NCBI GenBank assembly: GCA_963739355.1
Contig: CAVUAD010000007.1
Coordinates: 1,265,067 to 1,329,066 of the forward strand
From: JAWVFM01 sp963739355
GTDB taxonomy: Bacteria; Actinomycetota; Thermoleophilia; Solirubrobacterales; 70-9
Direction: 5' to 3'
DNA: 64,000 nucleotides
Position numbers and translations under genes: made by a program. Within the stretch, counting starts at the first letter, position 1, and every line of letters starts with the position of its first letter. Shown here piece by piece: positions 40,516 to 49,258 of this stretch. The notes below the pieces were generated by a model. The model was not told the DNA's origin. It searched no databases and saw only the letters and a list, made by a program, of their open reading frames with translations.

Positions 40516-41475
40516 ATGCGTCGCCGCCTCCTTCCCCTCCTCGTTGCGATCGCCGCCGTGCTGGTGGTTCCGGCGAGCTCCAGCGCCAAGCCGTTGAAGA
40601 ACTGCAACGGGCAGAGGAGCCTCTGCTCACGAGCGTTCAAGCACGTCGTGCTGCCCGCGACGCACAACTCGATGTCGGCGGCGTCGCTCGGCTGGCGCCT
40701 CCCGAACCAGCCGGTGCCGATCAGGGCGCAGCTGAAGGACGGCGTGCGCGGGTTGCTGATCGACACGCACTACGGCGAGCTGCGCGAATCCGACGGCACG
40801 GTCGTCACCGACGACGACCGCGTCAAGAACGTCGGGCCGCGCGACGTGTACCTGTGCCACGAGTTCTGCGAGCTCGGCGCCTCGCTCCTGGTCCCGCAGC
40901 TCAAGAAGATCGCGAGCTTCCTGAAGGCGCATCGGCACAACGTCCTGCTGCTCGACGTCGAGGACTACATCACCCCGGAGGGCACGGCGAAGGCGATGAA
41001 GCAGAGCGGCCTCTCCAAGTACCTCTACACAGGCAAGCCCGGGCCGAGGTGGCCGACGCTCCAGTGGATGATCAAGCACAAGCAGCAGGTCGTGGTCCTG
41101 GCCGAGCACGACGCCGGCGACGGCGCCTACCCCTGGTACCACCTTGACTACGACGGGATCGTCCAGGAGACGCCCTACACGTTCCACAGCGCCGACCAGC
41201 TGACCAAGCCGAGCAACTGGCCGGACAGCTGCATGCCGAACCGCGGCGGCACGACGGGGTCGCTCTTCCTGATGAACCACTGGTTTCCGTCGACGCCGGC
41301 GGAGCAACCCGACCCCAACAACTACAACCACATCAACGCGAAGAGCGTCCTCGTCGGGCGCGCCAAGAAGTGCGCTTCGACCCGTGGCCTCCTGCCGACG
41401 ATCGTGGCGGTCGACCAGTACGGCTTCGGCGGCCTGTTCGCCGCGGTGAAGCGCCTGAACCAACTCGAGGGCTAG
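40516..41475 (+). CDS. Secreted PI-PLC X-domain-like phosphodiesterase
   Basis: The 319-residue protein has a signal peptide (LLPLLVAIAAVLVVPASSSA). The catalytic-like core shows VVLPATHNSMSAASLGW (first His), GVRGLLIDTHYGE, VYLCHEFCELG (second His), VLLLDVEDYITPEG and VVVLAEHDAG, matching the bacterial phosphatidylinositol-specific phospholipase C TIM barrel. It should cleave a phosphodiester of a lipid or glycan outside the cell. Cys pairs suggest disulfides. It is convergent with the cupin gene, whose stop codon abuts its own. Confidence 0.83.
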   Translation: MRRRLLPLLVAIAAVLVVPASSSAKPLKNCNGQRSLCSRAFKHVVLPATHNSMSAASLGWRLPNQPVPIRAQLKDGVRGLLIDTHYGELRESDGTVVTDDDRVKNVGPRDVYLCHEFCELGASLLVPQLKKIASFLKAHRHNVLLLDVEDYITPEGTAKAMKQSGLSKYLYTGKPGPRWPTLQWMIKHKQQVVVLAEHDAGDGAYPWYHLDYDGIVQETPYTFHSADQLTKPSNWPDSCMPNRGGTTGSLFLMNHWFPSTPAEQPDPNNYNHINAKSVLVGRAKKCASTRGLLPTIVAVDQYGFGGLFAAVKRLNQLEG

Positions 41476-41862
41476 CTACACGCCCCAGAAGTCCCCGCTG
41501 AGGATCTCGCCGTCCTTGTCGTGGTGGGGACCGAAAGCGAGGAACTCGATGCCCTCGTCGCCCGCCTCGAGGGCGCGCGCCACTCCGGGAGCGATGCGAA
41601 TGGCGTCGAGCTCGGAGACGTCCAGGATCTCGTCGTCGAGCTTGATCCGGCCGCTGCCGCGGATGATCACGTAGATCTCCTCGGCGTTCTCGTGCTTGTG
41701 CGCAAAGCCCGAGCGCTGGCCGGGCTTCACGCGCAGGAGCGCGAGCCCGGTGTCCTCGGCGTCGAGCGTCTGGCGGGCGAAGCGTGCCTCCTGCTGCTCC
41801 TCGTATCCGAAGTCCGGCGCCATGTCCTTGACGTCGCGAAGGTTCTTGATCGTGTAGCTCAT
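41476..41862 (-). CDS. Cupin domain protein
   Basis: The 128-residue single-domain cupin has metal ligands in FAHKHENAEEIYVIIRGSG (His/His/Glu of cupin motif 1) and IRIAPGVARALEAGDE in motif 2, where the usual His is replaced. Such proteins are often small isomerases, dioxygenases or sensors. Substrate is unknown and no partner gene is close on the same strand. Confidence 0.8.
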   Translation of the reverse strand: MSYTIKNLRDVKDMAPDFGYEEQQEARFARQTLDAEDTGLALLRVKPGQRSGFAHKHENAEEIYVIIRGSGRIKLDDEILDVSELDAIRIAPGVARALEAGDEGIEFLAFGPHHDKDGEILSGDFWGV

Positions 41863-42013
41863 GGGGTGAAGCTACCCGGCCGCGGTGGACGCCTACCACG
41901 CCGCCCACCCGGCGAGCCGTTCGTCTGCGGATAGCATGGGCGCGAGCGTCCAGCGGACGAACGTCCGCGTCGCACGGGAGGGCGCTCGGACACTCGTCGA
42001 TTGGAGGTTCGAG

Positions 42014-42862
42014 ATGTTTGCCAGGTTGCGAGGGAGGCTGAGCTACGCGAACGTGATCTCGACGCTCTGCCTGTTCCTGCTGCTGGGAGGGGCCGCGTAC
42101 GCGGCGATCACGCTCCCGCGGAACAGCGTGTCGTCCAGGAACATCGTCAACGGCTCCGTGCGCAGCCGCGACCTCGCCGCCAACGCGGTCAAGAACCGCA
42201 AGCTCGCGGCGGACGCGGTCACCGGCGACAAGATCCTCGACCAGACGCTGACCGGCAACGACGCGGGTCCCGACGCGTTCGGCGGCGACCAGATCGACGA
42301 GAGCACCCTGAGCTCCGGCGGCGACCTGAGCGGGCCCCTCTCCAACCTCCAGCTCGGTAACGACACCGTCGGCGGGACGCAGATCACCGATGGCTCGGTC
42401 GGTCCCGGCGAGCTGGCGCAGATCCCATCGGTGCGGGCCCGGCGCACCACCGCGCAGTCGATCGCGAACAGCACGCTGACCACGGTCGCGCTGACGACCG
42501 AGACCTGGGACCACGGCGGCCTGCACTCCAACTCGATCAACAACAGCCGGCTGACTGCACCGATCGACGGGGTCTACCTGATCACGGCGAACGTGTTCTG
42601 GGATCCGAGCTCGGCCGGCGAACGCATGCTCGGCATACGGTTGAACGGAACCACCTTCATCGGGTTGACCGCGGACTCGGCCGCGGATACGGCGGTCTTC
42701 GTCGACGACCCGCTCACTGTCTCCACCGCGTACCTCATGAACTCAGGCGATTTCGTCCAAGCGATGGTCCAGCAGAACTCTGGCGCCAGCCTCTCCGTCG
42801 GAGCGTCGAGCGGCGGCGCCCAGACCAGCCCGGAGGTGTCGATGACCTGGCTCGGCCCGTGA
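42014..42862 (+). CDS. Exported repeat protein with C1q-like domain (paralogue 1)
   Basis: The start at the ATG at 42014 follows a strong GGAGG 6 nt upstream; earlier in-frame Met codons lack this. The 282-residue protein begins with RGRLSYANVISTLCLFLLLGGAAYA, an export anchor shared with two further genes here. Residues of about 35-90 are short repeats of the form N-x-V/I-x-x-x-D/N-L (VNGSVRSRDLAANAVKNRKL), likely beta or coiled-coil turns. The C-terminal 140 residues (RLTAPIDGVYLITANVFWD) fit a C1q/TNF-like jelly roll. It probably acts at the cell surface or outside. The downstream hydrolase overlaps its stop by 4 nt. Confidence 0.75.
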   Translation: MFARLRGRLSYANVISTLCLFLLLGGAAYAAITLPRNSVSSRNIVNGSVRSRDLAANAVKNRKLAADAVTGDKILDQTLTGNDAGPDAFGGDQIDESTLSSGGDLSGPLSNLQLGNDTVGGTQITDGSVGPGELAQIPSVRARRTTAQSIANSTLTTVALTTETWDHGGLHSNSINNSRLTAPIDGVYLITANVFWDPSSAGERMLGIRLNGTTFIGLTADSAADTAVFVDDPLTVSTAYLMNSGDFVQAMVQQNSGASLSVGASSGGAQTSPEVSMTWLGP

Positions 42863-43698
42863 GCGGGCCGGCGGGGACCGAGCTGCGCTCGGCCGCCGGC
42901 CTCGCCTACCGCGAGGCACGGCCCGGCGCCGAGCCGAGCGGCGATCCCGTGCTCTGCATCCACGGGTTCCCGGAGAGCTCGTTCATGTGGCAGCGCCTGC
43001 TCCCCGCTCTCGCCGGTGCGGGCCGGCGCGCGCTCGCGCCGGACCTCCCCGGCTACGGCGACTCGCCCGCCGACCCGCCGGGCACCTGGGAGCGCCACGT
43101 CGAGGCGATCGAGCGCTTCCGCACCGAGCTCGGCATCGAGCGCGTCGTGCTCGTGGTCCACGATTGGGGCGGGCTGATCGGCCTGCGCTGGGCCTGCGAT
43201 CACCCCGGGGCGGCAAGCGTGCTCGTCGTCAGCAACACCGGGTTCTTCCCCGACGGCCGCTGGCACGGCTTCGCCAAGGGATTGCGGACCCCAGGGCAGG
43301 GCGAGGAGCTGGTCGAGCAGTTCACGAAGGAGGGCTTCGAGGCGATGATGCGCGGCTCGTCCTCCGGCTTCGACGACGAGGCCATCGCCGAGTACTGGAA
43401 GGCGCTCGACAGCCCCGAGGGCCGCCAGGGCGTGCTCGACATGTATCGCTCAGGCGACTTCGAGAAGCTCGAGCCCTACCGCGGCCGGCTCGCGGCGCTG
43501 GACGTCCCGATGCTGTGCCTGTGGGGGGCGGACGACGAGTTCGCGCCCGTCGCGGGCGCCTACCGCTTCGACAGGGAGGTGCCGCGCGCCGAGATCGCGG
43601 TCGTCGAGGGCGCCCGCCACTTCGTCTACGCCGACGCGCCCGAGCGCTGCGCCGAGGAGATCCTCGCCTTTCTGGCCCGAAACAGTGCCAACATCTAG
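42859..43698 (+). CDS. Alpha/beta hydrolase with Asp nucleophile (haloalkane dehalogenase/epoxide hydrolase-like)
   Basis: The 279-residue enzyme has the oxyanion motif HGFPESSF, nucleophile motif VVHDWGGL (Asp102-Trp103), acid WGADDEF and base GARHFVYAD. An Asp nucleophile followed by Trp is the haloalkane dehalogenase pattern; epoxide hydrolases share HDWGG. Cap-domain Tyr residues that would decide are not clear. It starts at a GTG overlapping the previous stop and lies 3 nt before the sterol-desaturase-like gene. Confidence 0.85.
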   Translation: MSGPAGTELRSAAGLAYREARPGAEPSGDPVLCIHGFPESSFMWQRLLPALAGAGRRALAPDLPGYGDSPADPPGTWERHVEAIERFRTELGIERVVLVVHDWGGLIGLRWACDHPGAASVLVVSNTGFFPDGRWHGFAKGLRTPGQGEELVEQFTKEGFEAMMRGSSSGFDDEAIAEYWKALDSPEGRQGVLDMYRSGDFEKLEPYRGRLAALDVPMLCLWGADDEFAPVAGAYRFDREVPRAEIAVVEGARHFVYADAPERCAEEILAFLARNSANI

Positions 43699-43701
43699 GC
43701 G

Positions 43702-44649
43702 ATGGATCGCCTGATCATCTACGCGATTCCCGGGTTCGTCCTGCTGCTGGTCGTCGAGCTGCTCTCGTTCCGCCTGGCCCAGGACGACGACGAGCTGGTC
43801 GGCTACGAGTTCCGCGACACGCGGACGAGCCTCTCGATGGGCGGCGGCAACGTGCTCATCAACGCGGGCTGGACGCTCGTGGTCGCGGTCATCTACCAGG
43901 GGCTCTACGAGCTCTCGCCGTGGAGCATCCCCTCCGACGTGGTCTGGGCGTGGGTCCTTCTCTTCTTCCTGGACGACTTCGCCTACTACTGGTTCCACCG
44001 CGTCTCGCACGAGGTCCGGCTGTTCTGGGGCAGCCACGTCGTCCACCACTCCTCCCAGCACTTCAACCTCTCAACGGCGCTGCGCCAGACCTGGGTGCCG
44101 ATGACCTACTTCCCGTTCTGGATCCCGCTGGCGCTGATGGGCTACCGGCCCTGGATGATCTTCACCCAGCAGTCGATCAGCCTGATCTACCAGTTCTGGA
44201 TCCACACCGAGAAGATCGGCAAGCTCCCCCGCCCCATCGAGTTCATCTTCAACACGCCGAGCCACCACCGGGTCCATCACGGCTCCCAGCACCAGTACCT
44301 CGACCGCAACTACGCAGGGATCCTGATCATCTGGGACCGGATGTTCGGCACCTTCGAGCCCGAGGGCGAGCGCGTCCGCTACGGCCTCACCAGGAACCTC
44401 ACGACGTTCAATCCCGCCAAGGTCGCCTTCCACGAGTACCGCTCCATCCGCGAGGACGTCCGCAACGCAACGACCTGGCGCGAGCGCCTCGGCTACGTCT
44501 TCAGCGGGCCCGGCTGGACCCCCGACCACCTGGCCGACCGCCGCGAGCTCGAGCGCGAGGTCCCGGACGAGCCGCGATCCGACCACGCCCCACCGCCGCC
44601 CGGCCCCGTCCTGCAACCGCTGGGCGCAAGCGGGCCGAAGAGACGGTAG
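43702..44649 (+). CDS. Sterol desaturase / fatty acid hydroxylase superfamily membrane protein
   Basis: The 315-residue membrane di-iron enzyme has about four helices and all His boxes: WFHRVSHE, HVVHHSSQHFN and HHRVHHGSQH. These coordinate two irons for C-H hydroxylation of a lipid. C-terminal 70 residues are charged and Pro-rich. It sits 3 nt after the hydrolase gene, so both may act on the same lipid or alkyl substrate (inference). Confidence 0.92.
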   Translation: MDRLIIYAIPGFVLLLVVELLSFRLAQDDDELVGYEFRDTRTSLSMGGGNVLINAGWTLVVAVIYQGLYELSPWSIPSDVVWAWVLLFFLDDFAYYWFHRVSHEVRLFWGSHVVHHSSQHFNLSTALRQTWVPMTYFPFWIPLALMGYRPWMIFTQQSISLIYQFWIHTEKIGKLPRPIEFIFNTPSHHRVHHGSQHQYLDRNYAGILIIWDRMFGTFEPEGERVRYGLTRNLTTFNPAKVAFHEYRSIREDVRNATTWRERLGYVFSGPGWTPDHLADRRELEREVPDEPRSDHAPPPPGPVLQPLGASGPKRR

Positions 44650-44655
44650 ATCCGC

Positions 44656-45429
44656 TCAGCCCACGAAGCCGAGCACGATCCGGTCGAACTCGTCCGGGCG
44701 CTCGAGGCTCGGCAGGTGCGCCACGCCGCCGATCACCTGGAGCTCGGCCTCCGGAATGGCTACGGAGATGTGCCTGGCGATCTCCTGGAAGTCGTCGACG
44801 TCGAGCGCGCCGGTGATGACGAGCGCGGGCATCAGCAGCTCGCCGAGGCGATCGCCGACGTCCGGAACCAGCGGGTCCTCGTCGGCCTCGTCCCACATCG
44901 GCAGCTGGATCCGAAAGGCGTCGCGTTGCATCGAGCCGACGAACCGGCGAAGCTCCGGATCGATTCCGTCGCGGTCGCGGCGCGGGCCCTCGACCCACAT
45001 CCTGAGGTTCGCCTCGACGGCGGCCTCCACGTCGCCGCGCTCGAGCGCCGCTCCCTCCTCGGCCGCCAGGGCGCGGAACCGCTTCGACCACGGCCAATCG
45101 GGCAGCGCGGGATTGACGAGGACGAGGCCCTCGACGAGGTCCGGGCGGGCCGTCGCGACCTCGAGGGCGACCCGCCCACTCAGCGACGCGCCGAGGAGCA
45201 CCACGGGGCCGACCTCCAGGCTCTCGACGAGCTCAACGACGTCGCGGGCGTACGAGAAGTTCTCGGCCGGCATCGGCGAGCGGCCGAAGCCGCGCAGATC
45301 GGCGCGGATCACCCGGTGGCGGCCGGCAAGCGAGGTCATCTGCCGCTCCCACATGCGGGCGTCGCAGATGCCTGCGTGCAGGAGCAGGATCGGTTGACCC
45401 TCCCCCGTGGACTCGTGCCAGAGCTCCAT
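44656..45429 (-). CDS. Alpha/beta fold hydrolase
   Basis: The 257-residue protein shows LLLHAGICDARMWE, ADLRGFGRSPMP, nucleophile motif LLGASLSGR (Ser82), VITGALDVDDF and GVAHLPSLERPDEF (His), the order of a 3-oxoadipate enol-lactonase/lipase-like hydrolase. I chose the ATG at 45429 because the longer ORF upstream has no family sequence. It is convergent with the sterol-desaturase-like gene, and the exporter gene lies upstream on the same strand. Confidence 0.87.
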   Translation of the reverse strand: MELWHESTGEGQPILLLHAGICDARMWERQMTSLAGRHRVIRADLRGFGRSPMPAENFSYARDVVELVESLEVGPVVLLGASLSGRVALEVATARPDLVEGLVLVNPALPDWPWSKRFRALAAEEGAALERGDVEAAVEANLRMWVEGPRRDRDGIDPELRRFVGSMQRDAFRIQLPMWDEADEDPLVPDVGDRLGELLMPALVITGALDVDDFQEIARHISVAIPEAELQVIGGVAHLPSLERPDEFDRIVLGFVG

Positions 45430-45451
45430 CCGGCGCGAGGCTAGCCGAGAC

Positions 45452-46903
45452 CTACGCGCGCTCGGCTTCCGCCGCGATCCCCGCCGACGCCTCGGCGGGC
45501 CGGCGCGGCCGCAGGAGGGTGGCCGCGAGCGCGGCGCCAGCGAGGCAGAGGATCGCGCCCAGTGTGAAGGCCAGGCGGTAGCCGTCGCTCTGCGCCGCCA
45601 GCGCCGGGACACCGGCCGCGAGCTTGTCGTTCGTCTGCGACACGGCGATCGTGCTGAGCGCGGCGAGCCCGAGCGCCCCGCCCACCAGGCGGGAGGTGTT
45701 GATCATCCCGGAGGCGAGCCCGCTCTCCGAGGCGGGCACGCCCTGGACCGCGGCGATCGTCACCGGGACCATCGATGTGCCCAGACCGATGGCGGCGATG
45801 ATGCCGCCCGGAAGCGCCACCGACGCGTAGCTGCCGTTGGCGCTCACGCCGCTCAGCAGCGCAAGTCCCGCGCCGGCAAGGACCATGCCCACCGTCAGCA
45901 CCGTGCGGACGCCGAAGCGCGCGATGAAGCGCGGGGCCTGCGTGGACGCGGCGACGATGCTGAGCGTCATCGGCAGGAAGAGGAGACCGGTCTCCAGGGC
46001 GTCGTGGCCGAGGACCTGCTGGAGGTAGAGCGACAGGAAGAACCACATCGCGAACAGCGCTGATCCGAGCAGGAAGATCACCGAGTTGGCGGCGCGCAGC
46101 GTCGGCAGGCGGAAGATGCTGAGCGGCATCAGCGGCCTTGGCGCAACCCGGCCCTCGACCCAGAGGAAGGCGCCGATCAGGACCAGGGCGACGGCGAGGG
46201 GGATGAGGACGCCCGGGGAGCCCCAGCCGAGGGCGTCGGTGCGGACCACGCCGTAGACGAGGCCCGTGAGGCCGGCGGTGATCAGGACCGCGCCGGGAAG
46301 GTCGAAGTGGCTTCGCACCACCTCGCCGGGGTGATCGACCGGCACGATGCGCCTGGCCACGGCGGCAACCGCCAGGCCGATGGGGACGTTGACGAGGAAG
46401 ATGGCGGGCCAGCTGAACGCCTGCGTGAGGATGCCGCCGGCGAGGACCCCGGAGGTCCCGCCCAGCCCGGCCATCGCGCCCCACATCCCGAGTGCGCGGT
46501 TGCGCTCCGCGCCCTCGGCGAAGCTGGTGGTGATGATCGCGAGGCTCGCCGGGGAGATCACCGCGGCGCCGAGCCCCTGGAGGGCACGCGCGCCGAGCAG
46601 GGGGCCCTGAGCCTCGGCGATCGCGCAGACGAGCGAGGCGAACGAGAACAGCAGGGTGCCGATCACGAAGACCCGTTTGCGCCCGAAGAGGTCCGCGGCG
46701 CGCCCGCCGAGCAGGAGGAACCCCGCGAAGGTGATCGTGTACGCGTTCACCACCCACTGCAGGCCGTTCACGGAGAACCCGAGCCCCGAGCGGATCGACG
46801 GCAGCGCCACGTTGACGATCGACACGTCGAGGATGACCATGAACTGGGCCAGGCAGAGCAGGACCAGAAGGGCGCGTTTCTCGTTCTGGAGCTTGGCTAC
46901 CAT
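45452..46903 (-). CDS. MFS drug exporter, DHA2 (EmrB/QacA) type, 14 helices
   Basis: The 483-residue transporter has the DHA2 motif D1 (LDVSIVNVALPSI), motif A (GGRAADLFGRKRVF), motif C region (GGTSGVLAGGIL) and a length fit for 14 transmembrane helices. It should use the proton gradient to export drugs or metabolites. The ATG at 46903 is chosen; a TTG directly upstream is also in frame. A divergent ArsR-family gene and two palindromes in the shared promoter point to repression released by the exported compound. Confidence 0.93.
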   Translation of the reverse strand: MVAKLQNEKRALLVLLCLAQFMVILDVSIVNVALPSIRSGLGFSVNGLQWVVNAYTITFAGFLLLGGRAADLFGRKRVFVIGTLLFSFASLVCAIAEAQGPLLGARALQGLGAAVISPASLAIITTSFAEGAERNRALGMWGAMAGLGGTSGVLAGGILTQAFSWPAIFLVNVPIGLAVAAVARRIVPVDHPGEVVRSHFDLPGAVLITAGLTGLVYGVVRTDALGWGSPGVLIPLAVALVLIGAFLWVEGRVAPRPLMPLSIFRLPTLRAANSVIFLLGSALFAMWFFLSLYLQQVLGHDALETGLLFLPMTLSIVAASTQAPRFIARFGVRTVLTVGMVLAGAGLALLSGVSANGSYASVALPGGIIAAIGLGTSMVPVTIAAVQGVPASESGLASGMINTSRLVGGALGLAALSTIAVSQTNDKLAAGVPALAAQSDGYRLAFTLGAILCLAGAALAATLLRPRRPAEASAGIAAEAERA

Positions 46904-46907
46904 CAAG

Positions 46908-46946
46908 TACGACGATCATCGTAGCAAAGTACGATGAATGTCGTAC
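46908..46946. promoter_or_regulatory. Two palindromic operator candidates between exporter and regulator
   Basis: A perfect inverted repeat, GTACGA-N6-TCGTAC (46929-46946), and a near-palindrome, TACGACGATCATCGTA (46908-46923), share the TACGA(Y) half-site. Four half-sites spaced about one or two helical turns apart fit a dimeric ArsR repressor. TACAAT at 46944-46949 is a good -10 for the regulator, so binding would cover both promoters. Confidence 0.65.
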
Positions 46947-46963
46947 AATCCTCCTGGGCAGCC

Positions 46964-47290
46964 ATGGGCGCACCGACCCCCACGATCGCGAGAGAGACTC
47001 TCCCCCACCCCGGGCGGGACCAGATCGAGATGCCCGCCGTGCTCCACGCGCTGAGCGACCCGCAGCGGCTGCAGATCGTCCGCCGGCTGGCGGAGGCGGA
47101 CGGCCCGATCCAGTGCCGCGGAATGGGGCTCGGCGTCTCGAAGTCGACGGCCACCCACCACTTCCGCGTCCTGCGCGAGGCCGGGGTGATCACGCAGGAG
47201 CGCCTTGGGACCTCGAGGCTCAACACCCTGCGCCGCGACGACCTCGACGCACGCTTCCCGGGCCTGCTGGACGCGGTCCTCGCCGCCTAG
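46964..47290 (+). CDS. ArsR-family HTH regulator
   Basis: The 108-residue winged-helix protein shows ALSDPQRLQIVRRLAEADG, GVSKSTATHHFRVLREAGVI (recognition helix) and a short wing. No metal-binding ELCVCDL motif is present, so it probably senses an organic ligand. An ATG at 46934 lies inside the operator and would add ten non-family residues. I prefer 46964, about 15 nt after a TACAAT -10, which would give a nearly leaderless mRNA. It likely represses the divergent exporter and itself. Confidence 0.82.
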   Translation: MGAPTPTIARETLPHPGRDQIEMPAVLHALSDPQRLQIVRRLAEADGPIQCRGMGLGVSKSTATHHFRVLREAGVITQERLGTSRLNTLRRDDLDARFPGLLDAVLAA

Positions 47291-47321
47291 CTCGACCCGC
47301 CGTCCGTAGGATGCGTCGCCC

Positions 47322-48155
47322 ATGGGCGGAGCGACGGAGACGGAACCGGCGTCGCCGTATTCACGGTTCGCCGCCGACGGCTACCTGCGCTTCGACCCGG
47401 AGATCCCCGAGGCCGTCCTCGACGGCGTCATCGCGGACCTCGCCGGCGAGTTCCCGAAGCCCGGTGAGCCCGCGGCCCAGGCTCCGGCTCCCGCCGCGCC
47501 GTCGGCGGCGACGCGGATCGCCCGCCGCCTCGGCCTGGCCGCGAAGCCCAAGCAGCCGCTCGCCGAGTACCGCGACCCGATCCGGATCCGCAACGCCTGG
47601 CACGGATCCGCGAACGTCAAGACGATCGCGCGTGCCCCGCGCGTCCTGGCGCTGCTCGGCGAGCTCTTCGAGCGCGAGGCCCTGCCGTGGCAGACGATCA
47701 ACTTCCGAGTCGGCACGCAGCAGGCGGTCCACTCCGACGCCTTCCACTTCAACTCCGACCCGCCGGGCTTCATGTGCGGGGTATGGGTCGCCCTCGAGGA
47801 CATCGACCTCGACAACGGGCCGCTCGTCTACTACCCGGGCAGCCACCGGATGCCCGAGCTGACACCCGAGCGGATCGGGGTCCCGGCGGGCGCCGAGTCC
47901 TACGCGGCCTACGAGCGGTACATCCGTGAGCTCACCGAGCGCGAGGGGCTCGAGCCTCGATACGGCGAGCTGAGCAAGGGCGAGGCGCTCGTCTGGGCGT
48001 CCAACCTGCTGCACGGGGGCGCACCGCAGCGCGACGCCGCTCGCACGAGACTGAGCCAGGTGACCCACTACTTCTTCGAGGGCTGCCGCTACTGGACGCC
48101 GATGGCGAGCGACGCGGGGCACACCGAGTGGCGAAACCCGCGCTGGATCATCTGA
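47322..48155 (+). CDS. Phytanoyl-CoA dioxygenase (PhyH) family protein
   Basis: The 277-residue protein has the Fe(II)/2-oxoglutarate site as H137-x-D139 (QQAVHSDAFHF), distal His231 in NLLHGGAPQR and Arg241 for 2-oxoglutarate. A Pro/Ala insert occupies about 48-65. The family hydroxylates lipids or small metabolites; substrate is not predictable. It starts 32 nt after the regulator gene and might be co-transcribed with it. Confidence 0.85.
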   Translation: MGGATETEPASPYSRFAADGYLRFDPEIPEAVLDGVIADLAGEFPKPGEPAAQAPAPAAPSAATRIARRLGLAAKPKQPLAEYRDPIRIRNAWHGSANVKTIARAPRVLALLGELFEREALPWQTINFRVGTQQAVHSDAFHFNSDPPGFMCGVWVALEDIDLDNGPLVYYPGSHRMPELTPERIGVPAGAESYAAYERYIRELTEREGLEPRYGELSKGEALVWASNLLHGGAPQRDAARTRLSQVTHYFFEGCRYWTPMASDAGHTEWRNPRWII

Positions 48156-48167
48156 GCGCCTGATCCG

Positions 48168-48920
48168 TCAGGGGCCCGCGTCGACCGCCGCGAGCACCTC
48201 GTCCAGCCGCGGCCGGCGGTCGAACGAGGTGAGCACCCAGGTCGCGCCCGCCTCGGCCCAGGGCTTCGGGTCGTGCCCCGGCTCGATCTCCGCGACGAGG
48301 TCGAAGGGATCGTCGCGGGCGTCCCTCAGCTCGCCGAGCTCGCCGCCCAGCTCCGCCAGCGCCTCCGGGCCGGGAAGCTCGATTGGGAAGAAGCCGTCCC
48401 AGCGCGCGGCGCGCCGCAGCGGCCAGCGGTTCGGCCAGCGGCCCGCCACCCACACGGGGATGCGCGGCTGCTGGACCGGGAGCGGCTCGAACTCGCCCGC
48501 CCAGAGCTCGCTGAGCCGGTCCAGCCCCTCGTCGAGCATCACGGCGCGCTTTCGCGGGTCGAGCTCCTCGCCGAACGGCTCGAGCTCGCCCGAGGTGTCG
48601 CTGCCGAGGCCGACGCCGAGCACCAGCCTGCCGCCGCTCAGGTGATCGAGGGTGACCGTCTCACGCGCGAGCTTCTGCACCCGCCTGCGGGCCAGCGGCG
48701 TGACCAGCGGCCCGATGCGGATCGTGTCGGTTGCCGTGGCGATCGCGCTCAGCGCGATCCAGGGGTCGGCCACGGCGCGTACCGGCTCGCGGTAGCGGAT
48801 GTGATCCCAGAGGAACAGTCCGGCCCAGCCCGCGGCTTCGACCCGCCGGGCCACGTCCATCAGCAAGCGCGGATCGACGAGCTCATCGAACGGAGGGACG
48901 AAGAGCCCGCGCTTAGTCAT
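48168..48920 (-). CDS. LLM-class flavin-dependent oxidoreductase
   Basis: The 250-residue TIM-barrel protein begins FVPPFDELVDPRLLMDVARR and contains GLFLWDHIRY, TATDTIRIGPLVTPLARRR, LSGGRLVLGVGLGSD and IPVWVAGRWPNRWPLRRAARW, all hallmarks of luciferase-like monooxygenases. In Actinobacteria many use F420 rather than FMN. Its start overlaps the end of a truncated VOC gene by 8 nt. Confidence 0.9.
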   Translation of the reverse strand: MTKRGLFVPPFDELVDPRLLMDVARRVEAAGWAGLFLWDHIRYREPVRAVADPWIALSAIATATDTIRIGPLVTPLARRRVQKLARETVTLDHLSGGRLVLGVGLGSDTSGELEPFGEELDPRKRAVMLDEGLDRLSELWAGEFEPLPVQQPRIPVWVAGRWPNRWPLRRAARWDGFFPIELPGPEALAELGGELGELRDARDDPFDLVAEIEPGHDPKPWAEAGATWVLTSFDRRPRLDEVLAAVDAGP

Positions 48921-49098
48921 TCTCGCTCCGCAAGCCGGGCACGTCCTCGAGGACGAAGAACGGCCCGGCGCCGAGTTGGCCGACCAGGCGGTTCACCGTC
49001 GCCTCGATGTCGTCGACGACGTAGGCGGAATGATGCGGCTCGCCGAGCCGCGGTCTGAACAGGTCATTCGGCACGATCGCTCCACCGTAGGCGGTCAC
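48913..49098 (-). pseudogene. Truncated VOC (glyoxalase-like) domain fragment
   Basis: The 61-residue ORF reads RLGEPHHSAYVVDDIEATVNR, then LGAGPFFVLEDVP, the first beta-alpha-beta unit of a VOC protein, and then stops. Normal members have 130-170 residues. No continuing VOC sequence is seen, because the next gene (LLM oxidoreductase) begins over its last codons. It appears to be a deletion remnant rather than a functional domain. Confidence 0.55.
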
Positions 49099-49258
49099 GT
49101 TGCGGGCTGTCAGTCGGTCGCGGCCGACGCGTACTGCGGGCGCCCGGCCGTATGCCGTCCCGATTGCCGACGGCGGCAGCTATTCGCTCCGCGAACCTAC
49201 GACCTGCCTGCCCGAGGCGTACTGTGCGCCCCATACCCGTGGCCTGGAGGTCCCGCAG

